Shown: positions 33,684 to 42,141 of the stretch, piece after piece
Layout of the letters: each line of letters begins with the position of its first letter
Numbering within the stretch: the stretch's first letter is position 1
Origin: Wylensekiella montiformis
GTDB lineage: Bacteria; Bacillota; Negativicutes; Selenomonadales; Selenomonadaceae
Direction of reading: 5' to 3'
Assembly (NCBI RefSeq): GCF_009697385.1
Contig: NZ_VUNL01000017.1
Span: forward strand, 1-47,710
DNA length: 47,710 nt
Program-made: the position numbers and the translations under genes
The notes under the pieces: generated by a model
What the model saw: only the letters and a program-made list of their open reading frames with translations
What the model was told of the DNA's origin: nothing
Database searches by the model: none

Positions 33684-33712
33684 TAGACAAAAAAACGAAA
33701 AAAGTATACAAT
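33684..33712 (+). promoter_or_regulatory. Promoter of sucCD
   Basis: TAGACA (33684-33689) and TACAAT (33707-33712) with a 17-base A-rich spacer. A leader of about 70 bases follows. Confidence 0.65.
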
Positions 33713-33789
33713 GTACTTGTCGAACGGGAAGAAGCAATAGCGAATAATAGCGTTTTCCGTTATCCTAAACCAGTCAGGGAGGCAAGACA

Positions 33790-34983
33790 ATGAACATTCA
33801 TGAGTATCAAAGTAAGGCGATCCTGAAATCCTATGGGGTAAACGTACCGAACGGGATGCCGGCCTTCAGCGTCGAGGAAGCCGTAAATCATGCAAAGGAA
33901 ATCGGTTCCCCTGTCGTGGTCGTCAAGGCACAGATTCATGCCGGCGGCCGTGGAAAGGCCGGCGGTGTCAAGCTTGCCAAGAGCCTGGATGAAGTCAGGC
34001 AGTACGCGGAAGAATTGCTGGGAAAAACGCTGGTCACGAAACAGACGGGCCCGGCAGGGAAGAAAGTCAACCGTTTGCTGATCGAGGAAGGCTCGAAGAT
34101 CAAGAAAGAATATTATTTGTCCTTTGTCATCGACCGTCAGACGGCCCGCGTCGTCATGATGGGCTCCGAAGCGGGCGGCATGGAGATCGAGAAGGTCGCG
34201 GCGGAAATGCCGGATAAGATCATCAAGGAATATATCGATCCGGCCATCGGACTGGCTCCGTTCCAGGCAAGCCGCATGGCGTATGCGATGCATTTCCCGC
34301 AGCCGGCGATCCGCAAGGTGACGAAGCTCATGGGCTGCCTGTATCAGGCGTTTGTCGGCAAAGACTGCTCGCTGGCGGAGATCAATCCGCTCGTCGTTAC
34401 GGAAGATGACGATGTCGTTGCGTTGGATGCCAAACTGAACTTTGATGACAGCGCGCTGTTCCGCCATCCGGATGTGGAAGCGCTGCGCGATGAGAGTGAG
34501 GAGGATCCGAAGGAGCGCCGCGCGGCGGAGGCGGGCCTCAATTATGTCAATCTCGGCGGCGATGTGGCCTGCATGGTCAACGGCGCGGGACTGGCGATGG
34601 CGACAGTCGACATCATCAAGTATTATGGCGGTGAGCCGGCGAACTTCCTCGATGTCGGCGGCGATTCCACGCCGGATAAGATCGCGGAAGCGTTCAACAT
34701 CATGCTGGACGGCGGACAGGCCAAGGGCATTTTTGTCAACATCTTCGGCGGCATCAACAAATGCGATCTGGTGGCGGAAGGCATCGTCGAGGCGGCGAAG
34801 ATGATTTCTTCGGACGGCAAGAGCCTGCCGGTTCCGGTTGTCGTTCGTCTGGAAGGCACCAATGTCGAGCGCGGCCGTGAGATTCTCAAGAATACGCCGA
34901 TCGAGAACGTCATCATGGCGCCGACGATGGAAGGCGGCGCAGAGCAGATCGTCAAGCTGGTTAAAGAAGCGGAACATGCGTAA
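33790..34983 (+). CDS. sucC: Succinyl-CoA synthetase (ADP/GDP-forming) beta subunit
   Basis: A 397-residue beta subunit with an N-terminal ATP-grasp domain ([33 protein letters not shown]) and a C-terminal CoA-ligase domain ([30 protein letters not shown]). It works with SucD in succinyl-CoA/succinate interconversion with ATP or GTP. In Negativicutes that make propionate or succinate this can serve the methylmalonyl pathway as well as the TCA branch. GGGAGGC precedes ATG 33790. sucD follows 23 bases later. Confidence 0.95.
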   Translation: MNIHEYQSKAILKSYGVNVPNGMPAFSVEEAVNHAKEIGSPVVVVKAQIHAGGRGKAGGVKLAKSLDEVRQYAEELLGKTLVTKQTGPAGKKVNRLLIEEGSKIKKEYYLSFVIDRQTARVVMMGSEAGGMEIEKVAAEMPDKIIKEYIDPAIGLAPFQASRMAYAMHFPQPAIRKVTKLMGCLYQAFVGKDCSLAEINPLVVTEDDDVVALDAKLNFDDSALFRHPDVEALRDESEEDPKERRAAEAGLNYVNLGGDVACMVNGAGLAMATVDIIKYYGGEPANFLDVGGDSTPDKIAEAFNIMLDGGQAKGIFVNIFGGINKCDLVAEGIVEAAKMISSDGKSLPVPVVVRLEGTNVERGREILKNTPIENVIMAPTMEGGAEQIVKLVKEAEHA

Positions 34984-35006
34984 TTTTGCCTGAGGAGGCC
35001 TGAATC

Positions 35007-35912
35007 ATGGGAATTTTAGTCAATAAAGATACGAAAGTCATTGTCCAGGGCATCACGGGCAAAGCTGCGACTTTCCATACCAAGCAGATGCTGGCATACG
35101 GCACGAAGATCGTGGCCGGCGTCACGCCGGGCAAGGCCGGGCAGAAGGTTGAGGGTGTGCCGGTATTTAATACGGTCCGGGACGCAGTGGACGCAACAGG
35201 CGCGACGGCATCCGTCGTCTATGTGCCGGCAAGGTTCGCCGCTGACTCCATCATGGAAGCCGTTGACGCCGGCCTCGATCTGGTCGTCTGCATCACGGAG
35301 CATATTCCGGTGCAGGATATGGTCAAGGTCCGCCGCTATATGGAAGGGAAAAAGACCCGCCTCATCGGGCCGAACTGCCCGGGAATCCTTACGACGGATG
35401 AATGCAAGCTGGGCATTATCCCCGGTTATATCCACAAGAAGGGGCATGTCGGGGTAATTTCCCGCTCCGGAACGCTGACGTATGAAGCGACCTTCCAGCT
35501 GTCGGCGGCCGGAATTGGCCAGACGACGGCGATCGGCATCGGCGGCGACCCGGTCAAGGGAACAGATTTCATCGATGCGCTGAAGCTGTTCAAGGACGAT
35601 CCGGATACGAAGGCTGTGCTCATGATCGGTGAGATCGGCGGCAATGCCGAGGAGGATGCAGCCCGCTGGATCAAGGAGAACATGCCGGATAAGCCGGTCG
35701 CGGCCTTCATCTCCGGCCGTCAGGCGCCTCCGGGCAAGCGCATGGGCCATGCCGGCGCCATCATCAGCGGCGGCAAAGGCACTGCGGCCGATAAGATCAA
35801 GGCGCTCAATGCCGTTGGCATTGAAGTGGCGGACACTGTGGCGCATATCGGAGAGACCGTAGTCAATACGCTGAAAAAAGCGGGCATCTACGACGAATGC
35901 CATACCTGCTGA
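35007..35912 (+). CDS. sucD: Succinyl-CoA synthetase alpha subunit
   Basis: A 301-residue alpha subunit. The Rossmann CoA-binding domain begins [24 protein letters not shown] (split by Val-Gln-Gly), and the phosphorylated histidine is His248 in MGHAGAIIS. Complete length for the family. It forms an alpha-beta enzyme with SucC. GAGGAGG precedes ATG 35007. Confidence 0.95.
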   Translation: MGILVNKDTKVIVQGITGKAATFHTKQMLAYGTKIVAGVTPGKAGQKVEGVPVFNTVRDAVDATGATASVVYVPARFAADSIMEAVDAGLDLVVCITEHIPVQDMVKVRRYMEGKKTRLIGPNCPGILTTDECKLGIIPGYIHKKGHVGVISRSGTLTYEATFQLSAAGIGQTTAIGIGGDPVKGTDFIDALKLFKDDPDTKAVLMIGEIGGNAEEDAARWIKENMPDKPVAAFISGRQAPPGKRMGHAGAIISGGKGTAADKIKALNAVGIEVADTVAHIGETVVNTLKKAGIYDECHTC

Positions 35913-35984
35913 CTGCAGGCCCTGCACATCCTGCGGCAAAACGCGGGAAGCCGGATGTTCCGGCAGATCATATGAAACCACACC

Positions 35985-36025
35985 AAAAGAAGGCGCTGCC
36001 CGGATGGACAGCGCCTTCTTTCTTT
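35985..36025. terminator. Bidirectional terminator between sucD and hsp20
   Basis: AAAGAAGGCGCTGCC (35986-36000) pairs with GGACAGCGCCTTCTTT (36005-36020), with a T-rich tail on the right and A-rich on the left. Confidence 0.85.
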
Positions 36026-36048
36026 TTATGTGAGGGGGGAGCTTCAAA

Positions 36049-36513
36049 TTATGCAATCGAATGAATCGGAATCTGCTTTGGCGCTTCTTCTTTCGGCGCC
36101 GCAGCCTTCGGCATGGTGACGGTCAGAATACCGTCCTTGAAGGTTGCGTCGCATTTCGATTCATCGATGTTGTCGATGTAGAAGGAACGGCTCATGCTGC
36201 CGTTGTAGCATTCACGGCGGATGTAGCTTCCTTTTTCATCTTTTTCTTCCTTGACATCTTCTTTCTTTGTGGCAATGGTCAGATAATTATCCTTGTAGGA
36301 GAGACTGACGTCGTCTTTTGTCAGGCCCGGCAGTTCTGCTTTGAGTTCATAACTTGCGCCGTTGTCTTTGACATCGACGTGGAAGGACCTGCCAGTGAAT
36401 CCGGCGTCGCTGAACAGACTGGAAAGCGGCCGGTTCATGAAATCGAAGAGGCGATCGAAGTCGTCTTCTGCTGCCAACTCATTTCTCATACCAAACGGAA
36501 CTAACCCAAACAT
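36049..36513 (-). CDS. Small heat-shock protein, Hsp20/alpha-crystallin family
   Basis: A 154-residue holdase chaperone. The alpha-crystallin domain spans about 40-140: HVDVKDNGASYELKAELPG, DVSLSYKDNYLTI, YNGSMSRSFYIDNID and GILTVTMPK (the G-x-L motif). The C-terminal I-P-I in QIPIHSIA is the I-x-I anchor for oligomer assembly. It is monocistronic, with a strong promoter and about 100 bases of leader. No CIRCE element is present. Confidence 0.95.
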   Translation of the reverse strand: MFGLVPFGMRNELAAEDDFDRLFDFMNRPLSSLFSDAGFTGRSFHVDVKDNGASYELKAELPGLTKDDVSLSYKDNYLTIATKKEDVKEEKDEKGSYIRRECYNGSMSRSFYIDNIDESKCDATFKDGILTVTMPKAAAPKEEAPKQIPIHSIA

Positions 36514-36524
36514 AAAATCGATCC

Positions 36525-36608
36525 CCTTTCATAAGATTTGTATCGGATGGGCGAAGCTTCGGAGCCCGCGCCCCGGTGTTCTTTCCGGGGGGCTTTCCCT
36601 TGCTTCAA
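36525..36608 (-). promoter_or_regulatory. Leader of hsp20 (possible RNA thermometer)
   Basis: The untranslated leader can form CCCCGG/CCGGGG and GGGC...CGAAGCTTCG...GCCC hairpins. Near the start codon, ATCC and CUU stretches could pair with GGAT and AAG of the ribosome-binding region AAAGGGGAT. Small heat-shock genes often carry thermometers. The pairing here is short and unproven. Confidence 0.3.
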
Positions 36609-36613
36609 TTCTT

Positions 36614-36641
36614 ATTATACTCCTAAAGGTCAAAAAGTCAA
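36614..36641 (-). promoter_or_regulatory. Promoter of hsp20
   Basis: On the minus strand TTGACT (plus 36636-36641) and TATAAT (plus 36614-36619) with a 16-base spacer. Confidence 0.7.
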
Positions 36642-36707
36642 TAGGTTAAAATATCAAAAATAATTTTTTTTTGCCGGAAGCGCAATGCTTATCTGCCCCG
36701 GGATTGC

Positions 36708-36736
36708 TTGACTTCCTCTGATTCAGTCAGTACAAT
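36708..36736 (+). promoter_or_regulatory. Promoter upstream of the small membrane protein and degS region
   Basis: TTGACT (36708-36713) and TACAAT (36731-36736) with a 17-base spacer, followed after about 28 bases by GGGGAGG. Confidence 0.7.
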
Positions 36737-36769
36737 TTAAGAGGAATACTTTCGGCTTTTGCCGGGGAG

Positions 36770-36979
36770 GTGAGGAAAATTTCTTTCTGGAAACAATATG
36801 GGAAGAAGATTTCCAATGCAGGGATCGTGCTGCTGGTTGCTTTGGCCGTATGGGAAAAGGCGCGAAGCGGCGGAGCGGATTCGTTGTTCCGGGAACAGGA
36901 TTTGTATATTCTGATCGGGGCAGTGCTGGCGATGGTTCTGCTGCGCTGGTTTGCCCGGCGCCATACTCATAAGAAATAG
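36770..36979 (+). CDS. Small two-helix membrane protein
   Basis: A 69-residue product with two predicted membrane helices (about 17-32 and 43-60), a basic N-terminus, an acidic loop (REQDL) and a His/Lys-rich tail (ARRHTHKK). GTG 36770 is the only standard start in the frame but nearly touches GGGGAGG, so the exact start is unsure. No family is recognised. It shares the promoter that points toward the DegS-like kinase, with a terminator-like repeat in between. Confidence 0.6.
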   Translation: MRKISFWKQYGKKISNAGIVLLVALAVWEKARSGGADSLFREQDLYILIGAVLAMVLLRWFARRHTHKK

Positions 36980-37041
36980 CGCATTCTTTTGCAGAAGGGA
37001 TGCAGTTTGTCCGAGGCTGACGGGAAGGCTCGGATTCATTT

Positions 37042-37096
37042 AACCAGAGTCAGGAGGAGTCTGAAACTTTTCCTGATCCGGTTTTATTTTATGCGC
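37042..37096 (+). repeat. Hairpin repeat, copy B (terminator-like)
   Basis: Related to 15830-15881. AACCAGAG-TCAGGA pairs with TCCTGA-TCCGGTT with one mismatch and a bulge, followed by TTATTTTAT. It lies between the small membrane protein and the kinase gene and may attenuate transcription into the operon. Confidence 0.55.
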
Positions 37097-37151
37097 AGTC
37101 GGGGAAGTCAGGGAGCAGTAATCCGTGTGCCGCGCAGAATGGAGGACTTGC

Positions 37152-38426
37152 ATGTCAGAGCTGGACGGTCAATCCGTGGTGGATGAAAATGGCAATCTGA
37201 AAGAGGGTTCGCTAAAACAAATCCTGACGAATACGATTCATACCATTGAAGACAATAAAACGCAGATTTTTGAGATTTACGAAAGCGCCCGCCGCGAGGT
37301 GGAAAACAGCAAGAAGGTGCTGGCTGACCTGAAACTCAAGGCGCATCAGACCATCGACCGCGTGGACGAGCTGACCCGGAAGGAGCAGCAAGAAAAGCAG
37401 CATCTCGTGGTGGTCAGCAGTAATTTTCAGGATTATTCGGAGGAAAAGATTCGGGAAAGCTATGAGGCGGTCCGGGATGTACAGGTGGCGCTGGGCGTTG
37501 AGCGCGAAAAGGAGCAGAATCTGCGCCATCAGCGCGATAAGCTGGAGCTTCGCCTGCGTCATCTGCAGGTCATGCTGATGCAGGCGGAGCATCTGGTTCT
37601 GGCTATCGGCTCCGTGCTGTCTTATTTGAGTTCGGAGGTCAGCGGCGTCGTCTGGAAGATCGAGGCGGTGCAGAAGGATAAATTTGTCGGAGCCCGTATC
37701 ATCAAGGCGCAGGAAGAAGAGCGCTATCGGGTTTCCCGCGAGATTCATGACGGCCCCGCGCAGGATCTGGCCAATCTGATCTTCCAGACTTCGATTGCAG
37801 AAAAGCTGATCGATTACGATCCGGAGGAGGCCAAGCATACCCTGCAGGAGCTCCGGCAGCAGATTCGCGAGTGTCTGGCGAGCGTGCGGCAGGTCATTTT
37901 CGATATGCGTCCGATGGCGCTCGATGATCTGGGGCTGGCGCCGGCGCTTAATCAGCTGGTCGGAAGACTGTCCTCGCGGGGCATCCTTTCCACGGAACTC
38001 AGCGTGGACGGCCGCTCCTATGAGCTGCCGAAGCATGTGGAGATTGCGGTGTTCCGCGTTGTTCAGGAGGCGCTGAATAATGTGGCCCATCATGCGGGAA
38101 CGGATAAAGCGCGCGTCCGGCTGCTGTATACGCGGGCGGCGCTTTCCGTTCTGATTGAAGATGAAGGCGTCGGCTTTGATCCGGATGCGGAGCCGGAATT
38201 GCCGGGACTCTCCGAGGATGGGAGTGAAATGGTCGAAGAAGGGGCGGATCATGTCGGGCAGTTCGGCATTGTCGGCATGAAGGAACGGGCCAAGATCATC
38301 GGCGCTGAACTGAACGTCCTTTCCGCACCGGGAAAGGGGACCCGCGTTCACCTTCGAATCAATAACCGGTGGAACCAGCGGGAGAAAAAGAAAGAGACGC
38401 CCGCTGCGAAAAAGGAAAAGAAATGA
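37152..38426 (+). CDS. degS: DegS-like cytoplasmic sensor histidine kinase
   Basis: A 424-residue soluble kinase. The N-terminal DegS-type sensory region (about 15-180) is a long coiled coil without membrane helices. The HisKA_3 dimerisation domain has the phosphorylated H199 in REIHDGPAQDLANL, and the HATPase_c domain (about 290-410) shows VQEALNNVAHHAG, DEGVGFD and GIVGMKERAKIIGA. The C-terminus is a Lys/Glu tail. GGAGGA precedes ATG 37152. No response-regulator gene follows; instead the stop codon overlaps the start of a PLP decarboxylase (ATGA), so it is orphaned from a DegU-like partner locally. Confidence 0.87.
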   Translation: MSELDGQSVVDENGNLKEGSLKQILTNTIHTIEDNKTQIFEIYESARREVENSKKVLADLKLKAHQTIDRVDELTRKEQQEKQHLVVVSSNFQDYSEEKIRESYEAVRDVQVALGVEREKEQNLRHQRDKLELRLRHLQVMLMQAEHLVLAIGSVLSYLSSEVSGVVWKIEAVQKDKFVGARIIKAQEEERYRVSREIHDGPAQDLANLIFQTSIAEKLIDYDPEEAKHTLQELRQQIRECLASVRQVIFDMRPMALDDLGLAPALNQLVGRLSSRGILSTELSVDGRSYELPKHVEIAVFRVVQEALNNVAHHAGTDKARVRLLYTRAALSVLIEDEGVGFDPDAEPELPGLSEDGSEMVEEGADHVGQFGIVGMKERAKIIGAELNVLSAPGKGTRVHLRINNRWNQREKKKETPAAKKEKK

Positions 38427-39910
38427 GCAGGAAACCGGAAACGAAACAACGGAAACAAAACATGCACAGAGCGCCGGTTGCGGAGGCTATGAGGGCTTAC
38501 GCGCGAGACGGCGCTCTCGCTTTTCATACGCCCGGCCATAAGCAGGGGCTCGGCGCTCATCCGCTGCTGCGCGCGCTGATCACGCCGGAGGGGCTGCGCG
38601 AGGAAGTGTCGCTGATGGAAGAGCTGGATGATCTGCACGAGCCGTCCTCCTGCATCCGGGAGGCGCAGGAGCTGGCGGCGGAGCTGTATGGAGCGGATGC
38701 CGCCTATTTTATGATCAATGGGACGACCGGCGCGGTGCATACCATGCTGATGGGGGCGCTTTGCCCCGGCGATACCGTACTGATGCCGCGCAATGCCCAC
38801 CGCTCGATGATCGGGGGCGTGATCCTCGCCGGAGCGCGGCCGGTATTTATTCAGCCGGAGGTTGATGCGCGTCTCGGCATTGCCATGGGGCTGCGGCTTT
38901 CGGATATCCGGCGGGCTGTCGAGGCTCATCCGGAGGCGCGGGCTCTGGCGCTGGTTTATCCGACTTACTATGGCGTGACCGTAGATCTGGCCGCGATTGC
39001 CCGGGAGGTTCATGCGCATGGCATGCTGCTGCTGGTCGATGAGGCGCACGGGTCTCATCTGAAATTCAGCGGCAGACTTCCGCGTCAGGCCATCGATGCC
39101 GGGGCGGATATGGCGGCGCAGAGTACGCATAAGATTCTCGGCTCGCTGACCCAGACGTCGATGCTGCTGGTCCGGGGGCCGCGGGCCGACCGGGAGCGGG
39201 TGCGTCAGGCCGCGAGCCTGCTGCAGTCCACGAGTCCGAATCAGCTGCTGCTGGCGTCGCTGGATATCGCCCGTCTGCAGATGGCGGAGTCCGGCCATGC
39301 GCTGGTGGATCGGGCGGTCTGCCTGGCGGAGCGGCTTCGCATGGAGATCAACCGGATCGACGGACTGTGGTCGTTTGGCCCGTCTTATCTGAAGACGGAG
39401 GGGGCTTCGGGGCTGGATCTGACCAAGGTTACGGTAAATGTCCGCGGCATTGGCCTGAGCGGCCCGCAGGCCGAGCATATCCTGCGCCATGTCTATAAGA
39501 TACAATGCGAGCTGTCAGACGCCAACAATCTGCTGTTCATCCTTTCGTATGCCGATACGGAACGGGAGGCGAAGGCGCTCCTTGACGCGCTGGCGGGACT
39601 GGCCCGGGATCATCGGGGCAGCAGCGGGGACATACCGGTTCCGTCGCTGCCGGAGGTCCCTCGTCAGGGCATGGATCCGCGGACGGCGTTTTTTGCCGCG
39701 GCGGTATCGGTGCCGTTTTGGGAGGCGGAAGGACGCATCGCGGCCGAACAGGTCATGTTTTATCCGCCGGGCGTGCCGATTTTGGCTCCGGGCGATGTGA
39801 TCAGCCGGGCCGGGCTGGAGTATATCGCTGCGATGCAGCGGCTGGGATTGAAGGTAGTCGGGCCTCAGGATGCGGGGCTGAATACATTGAAAGTAGTGAG
39901 CGAGTTATGA
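38423..39910 (+). CDS. Orn/Lys/Arg decarboxylase family protein (YaaO-like)
   Basis: A 495-residue fold-type I PLP enzyme of the group III decarboxylase family, small form without the N-terminal wing domain. Signature stretches: FHTPGHKQG, MINGTTGAVHTM, PRNAHRSM, VDEAHGSHLKF and the PLP lysine K237 in AQSTHKILGSLTQTSM. Arginine or lysine decarboxylation yielding agmatine or cadaverine is the family role, and the substrate here is open. Polyamines matter in Negativicutes because cadaverine-type groups on peptidoglycan anchor OmpM. The start ATG 38423 overlaps the kinase stop. Followed by tmk, as yaaO is in Bacillus. Confidence 0.88.
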   Translation: MSRKPETKQRKQNMHRAPVAEAMRAYARDGALAFHTPGHKQGLGAHPLLRALITPEGLREEVSLMEELDDLHEPSSCIREAQELAAELYGADAAYFMINGTTGAVHTMLMGALCPGDTVLMPRNAHRSMIGGVILAGARPVFIQPEVDARLGIAMGLRLSDIRRAVEAHPEARALALVYPTYYGVTVDLAAIAREVHAHGMLLLVDEAHGSHLKFSGRLPRQAIDAGADMAAQSTHKILGSLTQTSMLLVRGPRADRERVRQAASLLQSTSPNQLLLASLDIARLQMAESGHALVDRAVCLAERLRMEINRIDGLWSFGPSYLKTEGASGLDLTKVTVNVRGIGLSGPQAEHILRHVYKIQCELSDANNLLFILSYADTEREAKALLDALAGLARDHRGSSGDIPVPSLPEVPRQGMDPRTAFFAAAVSVPFWEAEGRIAAEQVMFYPPGVPILAPGDVISRAGLEYIAAMQRLGLKVVGPQDAGLNTLKVVSEL

Positions 39911-40605
39911 AGCGGGGAAAACTGATTATTATCGAAGCCGGTGACGGATCCGGCAAGGCTACGCAGACCAGAGCGCTGTTTGACCATCTGTCCCGCGACG
40001 GATATCCGGTGCGCCGGATCGAGTTTCCGGACTATGCGTCCGATTCTTCCATGCTGGTCCGGATGTATCTGCGCGGCGATTTCGGCGGCCATGCGGAGGA
40101 TGTCAATGCCTTTGCCGCATCGACGTTTTTCGCTGCGGACCGGTATGCCTCGTTCCGGATGAAGTGGAAGGAGTTTTACGATGGCGGCGGCATCGTTCTG
40201 GCTGACCGCTATACGACCAGCAATATGGTGCATCAGGCCGTCAAGCTGACCGATCCGCAGGAACGGGAAGCGTTCCTTTCCTGGCTGTGGGACTTTGAGT
40301 TCTGCAAGCTGGGGCTTCCAGTACCGGACCGGGTGGTGTTTCTGGATATGGATCCCGATACGGCTGACCGGCTCATCGCTGCCCGGGCCCGGGCAGCGGG
40401 AACCGGGCCGGATATTCATGAGGCGGACAAAGCCTATCTGCACCGCTGTCATGCCGCCTATCTGGAGCTGGCGGAAAAATACGGCTGGATCCGGGTGATC
40501 TGCAGCCGGGACGGCCGGCCTCGCGGCATACAGGAAATTCATGAAGAGGTATATCAGGCGGTCCGGCCGGTGCTGGACCGCAGGCAGGAAGGAACAGGCG
40601 AATGA
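39907..40605 (+). CDS. tmk: Thymidylate kinase (divergent Firmicutes type)
   Basis: A 232-residue P-loop kinase converting dTMP to dTDP. The P-loop region reads EAGDGSGKATQT (9-20), with Ala where most Tmk have Thr or Ser after GK. The LADRYTTSN motif (about 98-106) carries the DR pair. Members with GSGKATQT are known among Clostridia, so this is a subtype, not a defect. ATG 39907 overlaps the decarboxylase stop and the stop overlaps rnmV. Confidence 0.85.
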   Translation: MKRGKLIIIEAGDGSGKATQTRALFDHLSRDGYPVRRIEFPDYASDSSMLVRMYLRGDFGGHAEDVNAFAASTFFAADRYASFRMKWKEFYDGGGIVLADRYTTSNMVHQAVKLTDPQEREAFLSWLWDFEFCKLGLPVPDRVVFLDMDPDTADRLIAARARAAGTGPDIHEADKAYLHRCHAAYLELAEKYGWIRVICSRDGRPRGIQEIHEEVYQAVRPVLDRRQEGTGE

Positions 40606-41150
40606 TAAAGGAAGTATTGGTTGTCGAGGGCAAGATGGATGTAGTGGCCGTGAACAAGGCGGTCGAGGCGGACTGCATCATTACCGAGGGATTTAATCTC
40701 AAGCCGCAGGCGCTTCAGAGCATCGAGCAGGCGTATAAGAAACGGGGAATCATCATTCTGACTGATCCGGACTCGGCCGGCGAGCGGATAAGGTCCTATC
40801 TTTCGCGCCGCTTTCCGAAGGCAAAGCACGCCTTTGTGCCGGCGGAGGAAGCTTCGGCCAATGAGGATATCGGCATCGAGCAGGCGAAGCCTGATGCGAT
40901 CCGCCGGGCATTGGAAAAGGTGCGCACGATGGACTGGACGCCGGCGGAGCGTTTCAGTGGAGCCGATCTCATTTTGCATGATCTTTCTGGCGCCGCCGAT
41001 GCCGGAAAGCGGCGCGCGAAGCTCGGTGCCATGCTCGGAATCGGCTTTGCCAATGCCCGGACCTTCCTCAAGCGACTCAATCATTACGGTGTCACACGCG
41101 AAGAGTTTGCCGCGGCAGTCAAGCGGCTCGGTCAGGAGGAAAACGCATGA
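40602..41150 (+). CDS. rnmV: Ribonuclease M5
   Basis: A 182-residue TOPRIM nuclease that matures 5S rRNA. VVEGKMD (7-13, with catalytic Glu9) and LTDPDSAGERIR (about 52-63) are the TOPRIM motifs. The C-terminal half has GANARTFLKRLNHYGVTREEF-like sequence (IGFANARTFLKRLN). It overlaps tmk and rsmA by four bases each. The pair rnmV-rsmA is standard in Firmicutes. Confidence 0.93.
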   Translation: MIKEVLVVEGKMDVVAVNKAVEADCIITEGFNLKPQALQSIEQAYKKRGIIILTDPDSAGERIRSYLSRRFPKAKHAFVPAEEASANEDIGIEQAKPDAIRRALEKVRTMDWTPAERFSGADLILHDLSGAADAGKRRAKLGAMLGIGFANARTFLKRLNHYGVTREEFAAAVKRLGQEENA

Positions 41151-42049
41151 ACCAGCAGGACGAAAAGATACTGCAGCCGAAGATCGCCAGCCGTCAGGTT
41201 ACGACGCATATATTGAAAGCCTTCGGGCTGCACATGAGCAAGAAGCTCGGTCAGAACTTTCTCATCGATGCCGGTATTGTACAGGGAATCGTTGACGCGG
41301 CGCAGATTCATCCGGGCGATCACGTTCTGGAGATCGGGCCGGGCATCGGTACTCTGACGCAGGGGCTGGCCGAGGCGGGCGCCGATGTCACCGCGGTCGA
41401 GCTGGACAAGAAGCTGCCGGCGGTTCTGGCAGAGACGCTCAAGGCGTACGATCGCGTCCGGATTGTGCCGGGGGATATTCTCAAGGTCGATATTCCCGCG
41501 CTGATGGGGCAGGAGCCGTTTAAAGTGGTGGCAAATCTCCCGTATTACATCACGACGCCGATTCTCATGACGCTGCTGGAACGCCGTCTGCCCATCACCA
41601 TGATGGTCACGATGGTTCAGAAAGAGGTCGCTGAGCGCATGACGGCCCGGCCAGGGTCGCGGTCGTATGGAGCGCTTTCTGTCGCGGTGCAGTATTATAC
41701 GGAGCCGGAGATCGTTTTGAATGTGCCGCCGCGTTCGTTTATCCCTGCGCCGGAGGTGGACAGTGTCGTCATTGCCTGCCGGGTCCGTTCCGTGCCGGCC
41801 GTCAAGGTGTCTGAGGAAAAAATGTTTTTCCGGGTCGTCCGCGCGGCTTTCGGCCAGCGGCGCAAGACGCTGGCCAATGCACTGCGCGGCGGCGGCTTTC
41901 CCAAGGAGCAGGTGCGCGCTGCGATGGAACGGGCGCAGATGGATCCGCAGCGGCGCGGCGAGACGCTGTCGCTGGAGGAATTCGGCCGCCTCGCCGATGC
42001 CTTCGCGGAACTTGCAAAAAATGCTGAAATTCATATTGATACTATGTAA
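41147..42049 (+). CDS. rsmA: 16S rRNA (adenine1518/1519-N6) dimethyltransferase
   Basis: A 300-residue KsgA/RsmA methyltransferase that dimethylates two adenines in helix 45 of 16S rRNA. The N-terminus has KLGQNFLID, the SAM site EIGPGIGTLTQGL (about 64-76), and the catalytic NLPYYITTPI (about 131-140). The C-terminal helical domain is complete. Last gene of the ATGA-linked chain. Confidence 0.95.
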   Translation: MNQQDEKILQPKIASRQVTTHILKAFGLHMSKKLGQNFLIDAGIVQGIVDAAQIHPGDHVLEIGPGIGTLTQGLAEAGADVTAVELDKKLPAVLAETLKAYDRVRIVPGDILKVDIPALMGQEPFKVVANLPYYITTPILMTLLERRLPITMMVTMVQKEVAERMTARPGSRSYGALSVAVQYYTEPEIVLNVPPRSFIPAPEVDSVVIACRVRSVPAVKVSEEKMFFRVVRAAFGQRRKTLANALRGGGFPKEQVRAAMERAQMDPQRRGETLSLEEFGRLADAFAELAKNAEIHIDTM

Positions 42050-42141
42050 AAAATGTTATACAATAAGGAACAGATATTTTGCTGGCGGACAATTTTTTGC
42101 CGATGTACAACCTTGAAGTATAACAGAAAGTAGGTATGATA

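Noticed and set aside
36514-36769. CIRCE operator upstream of hsp20
   Set aside because: No TTAGCACTC-9-GAGTGCTAA inverted repeat on either strand.
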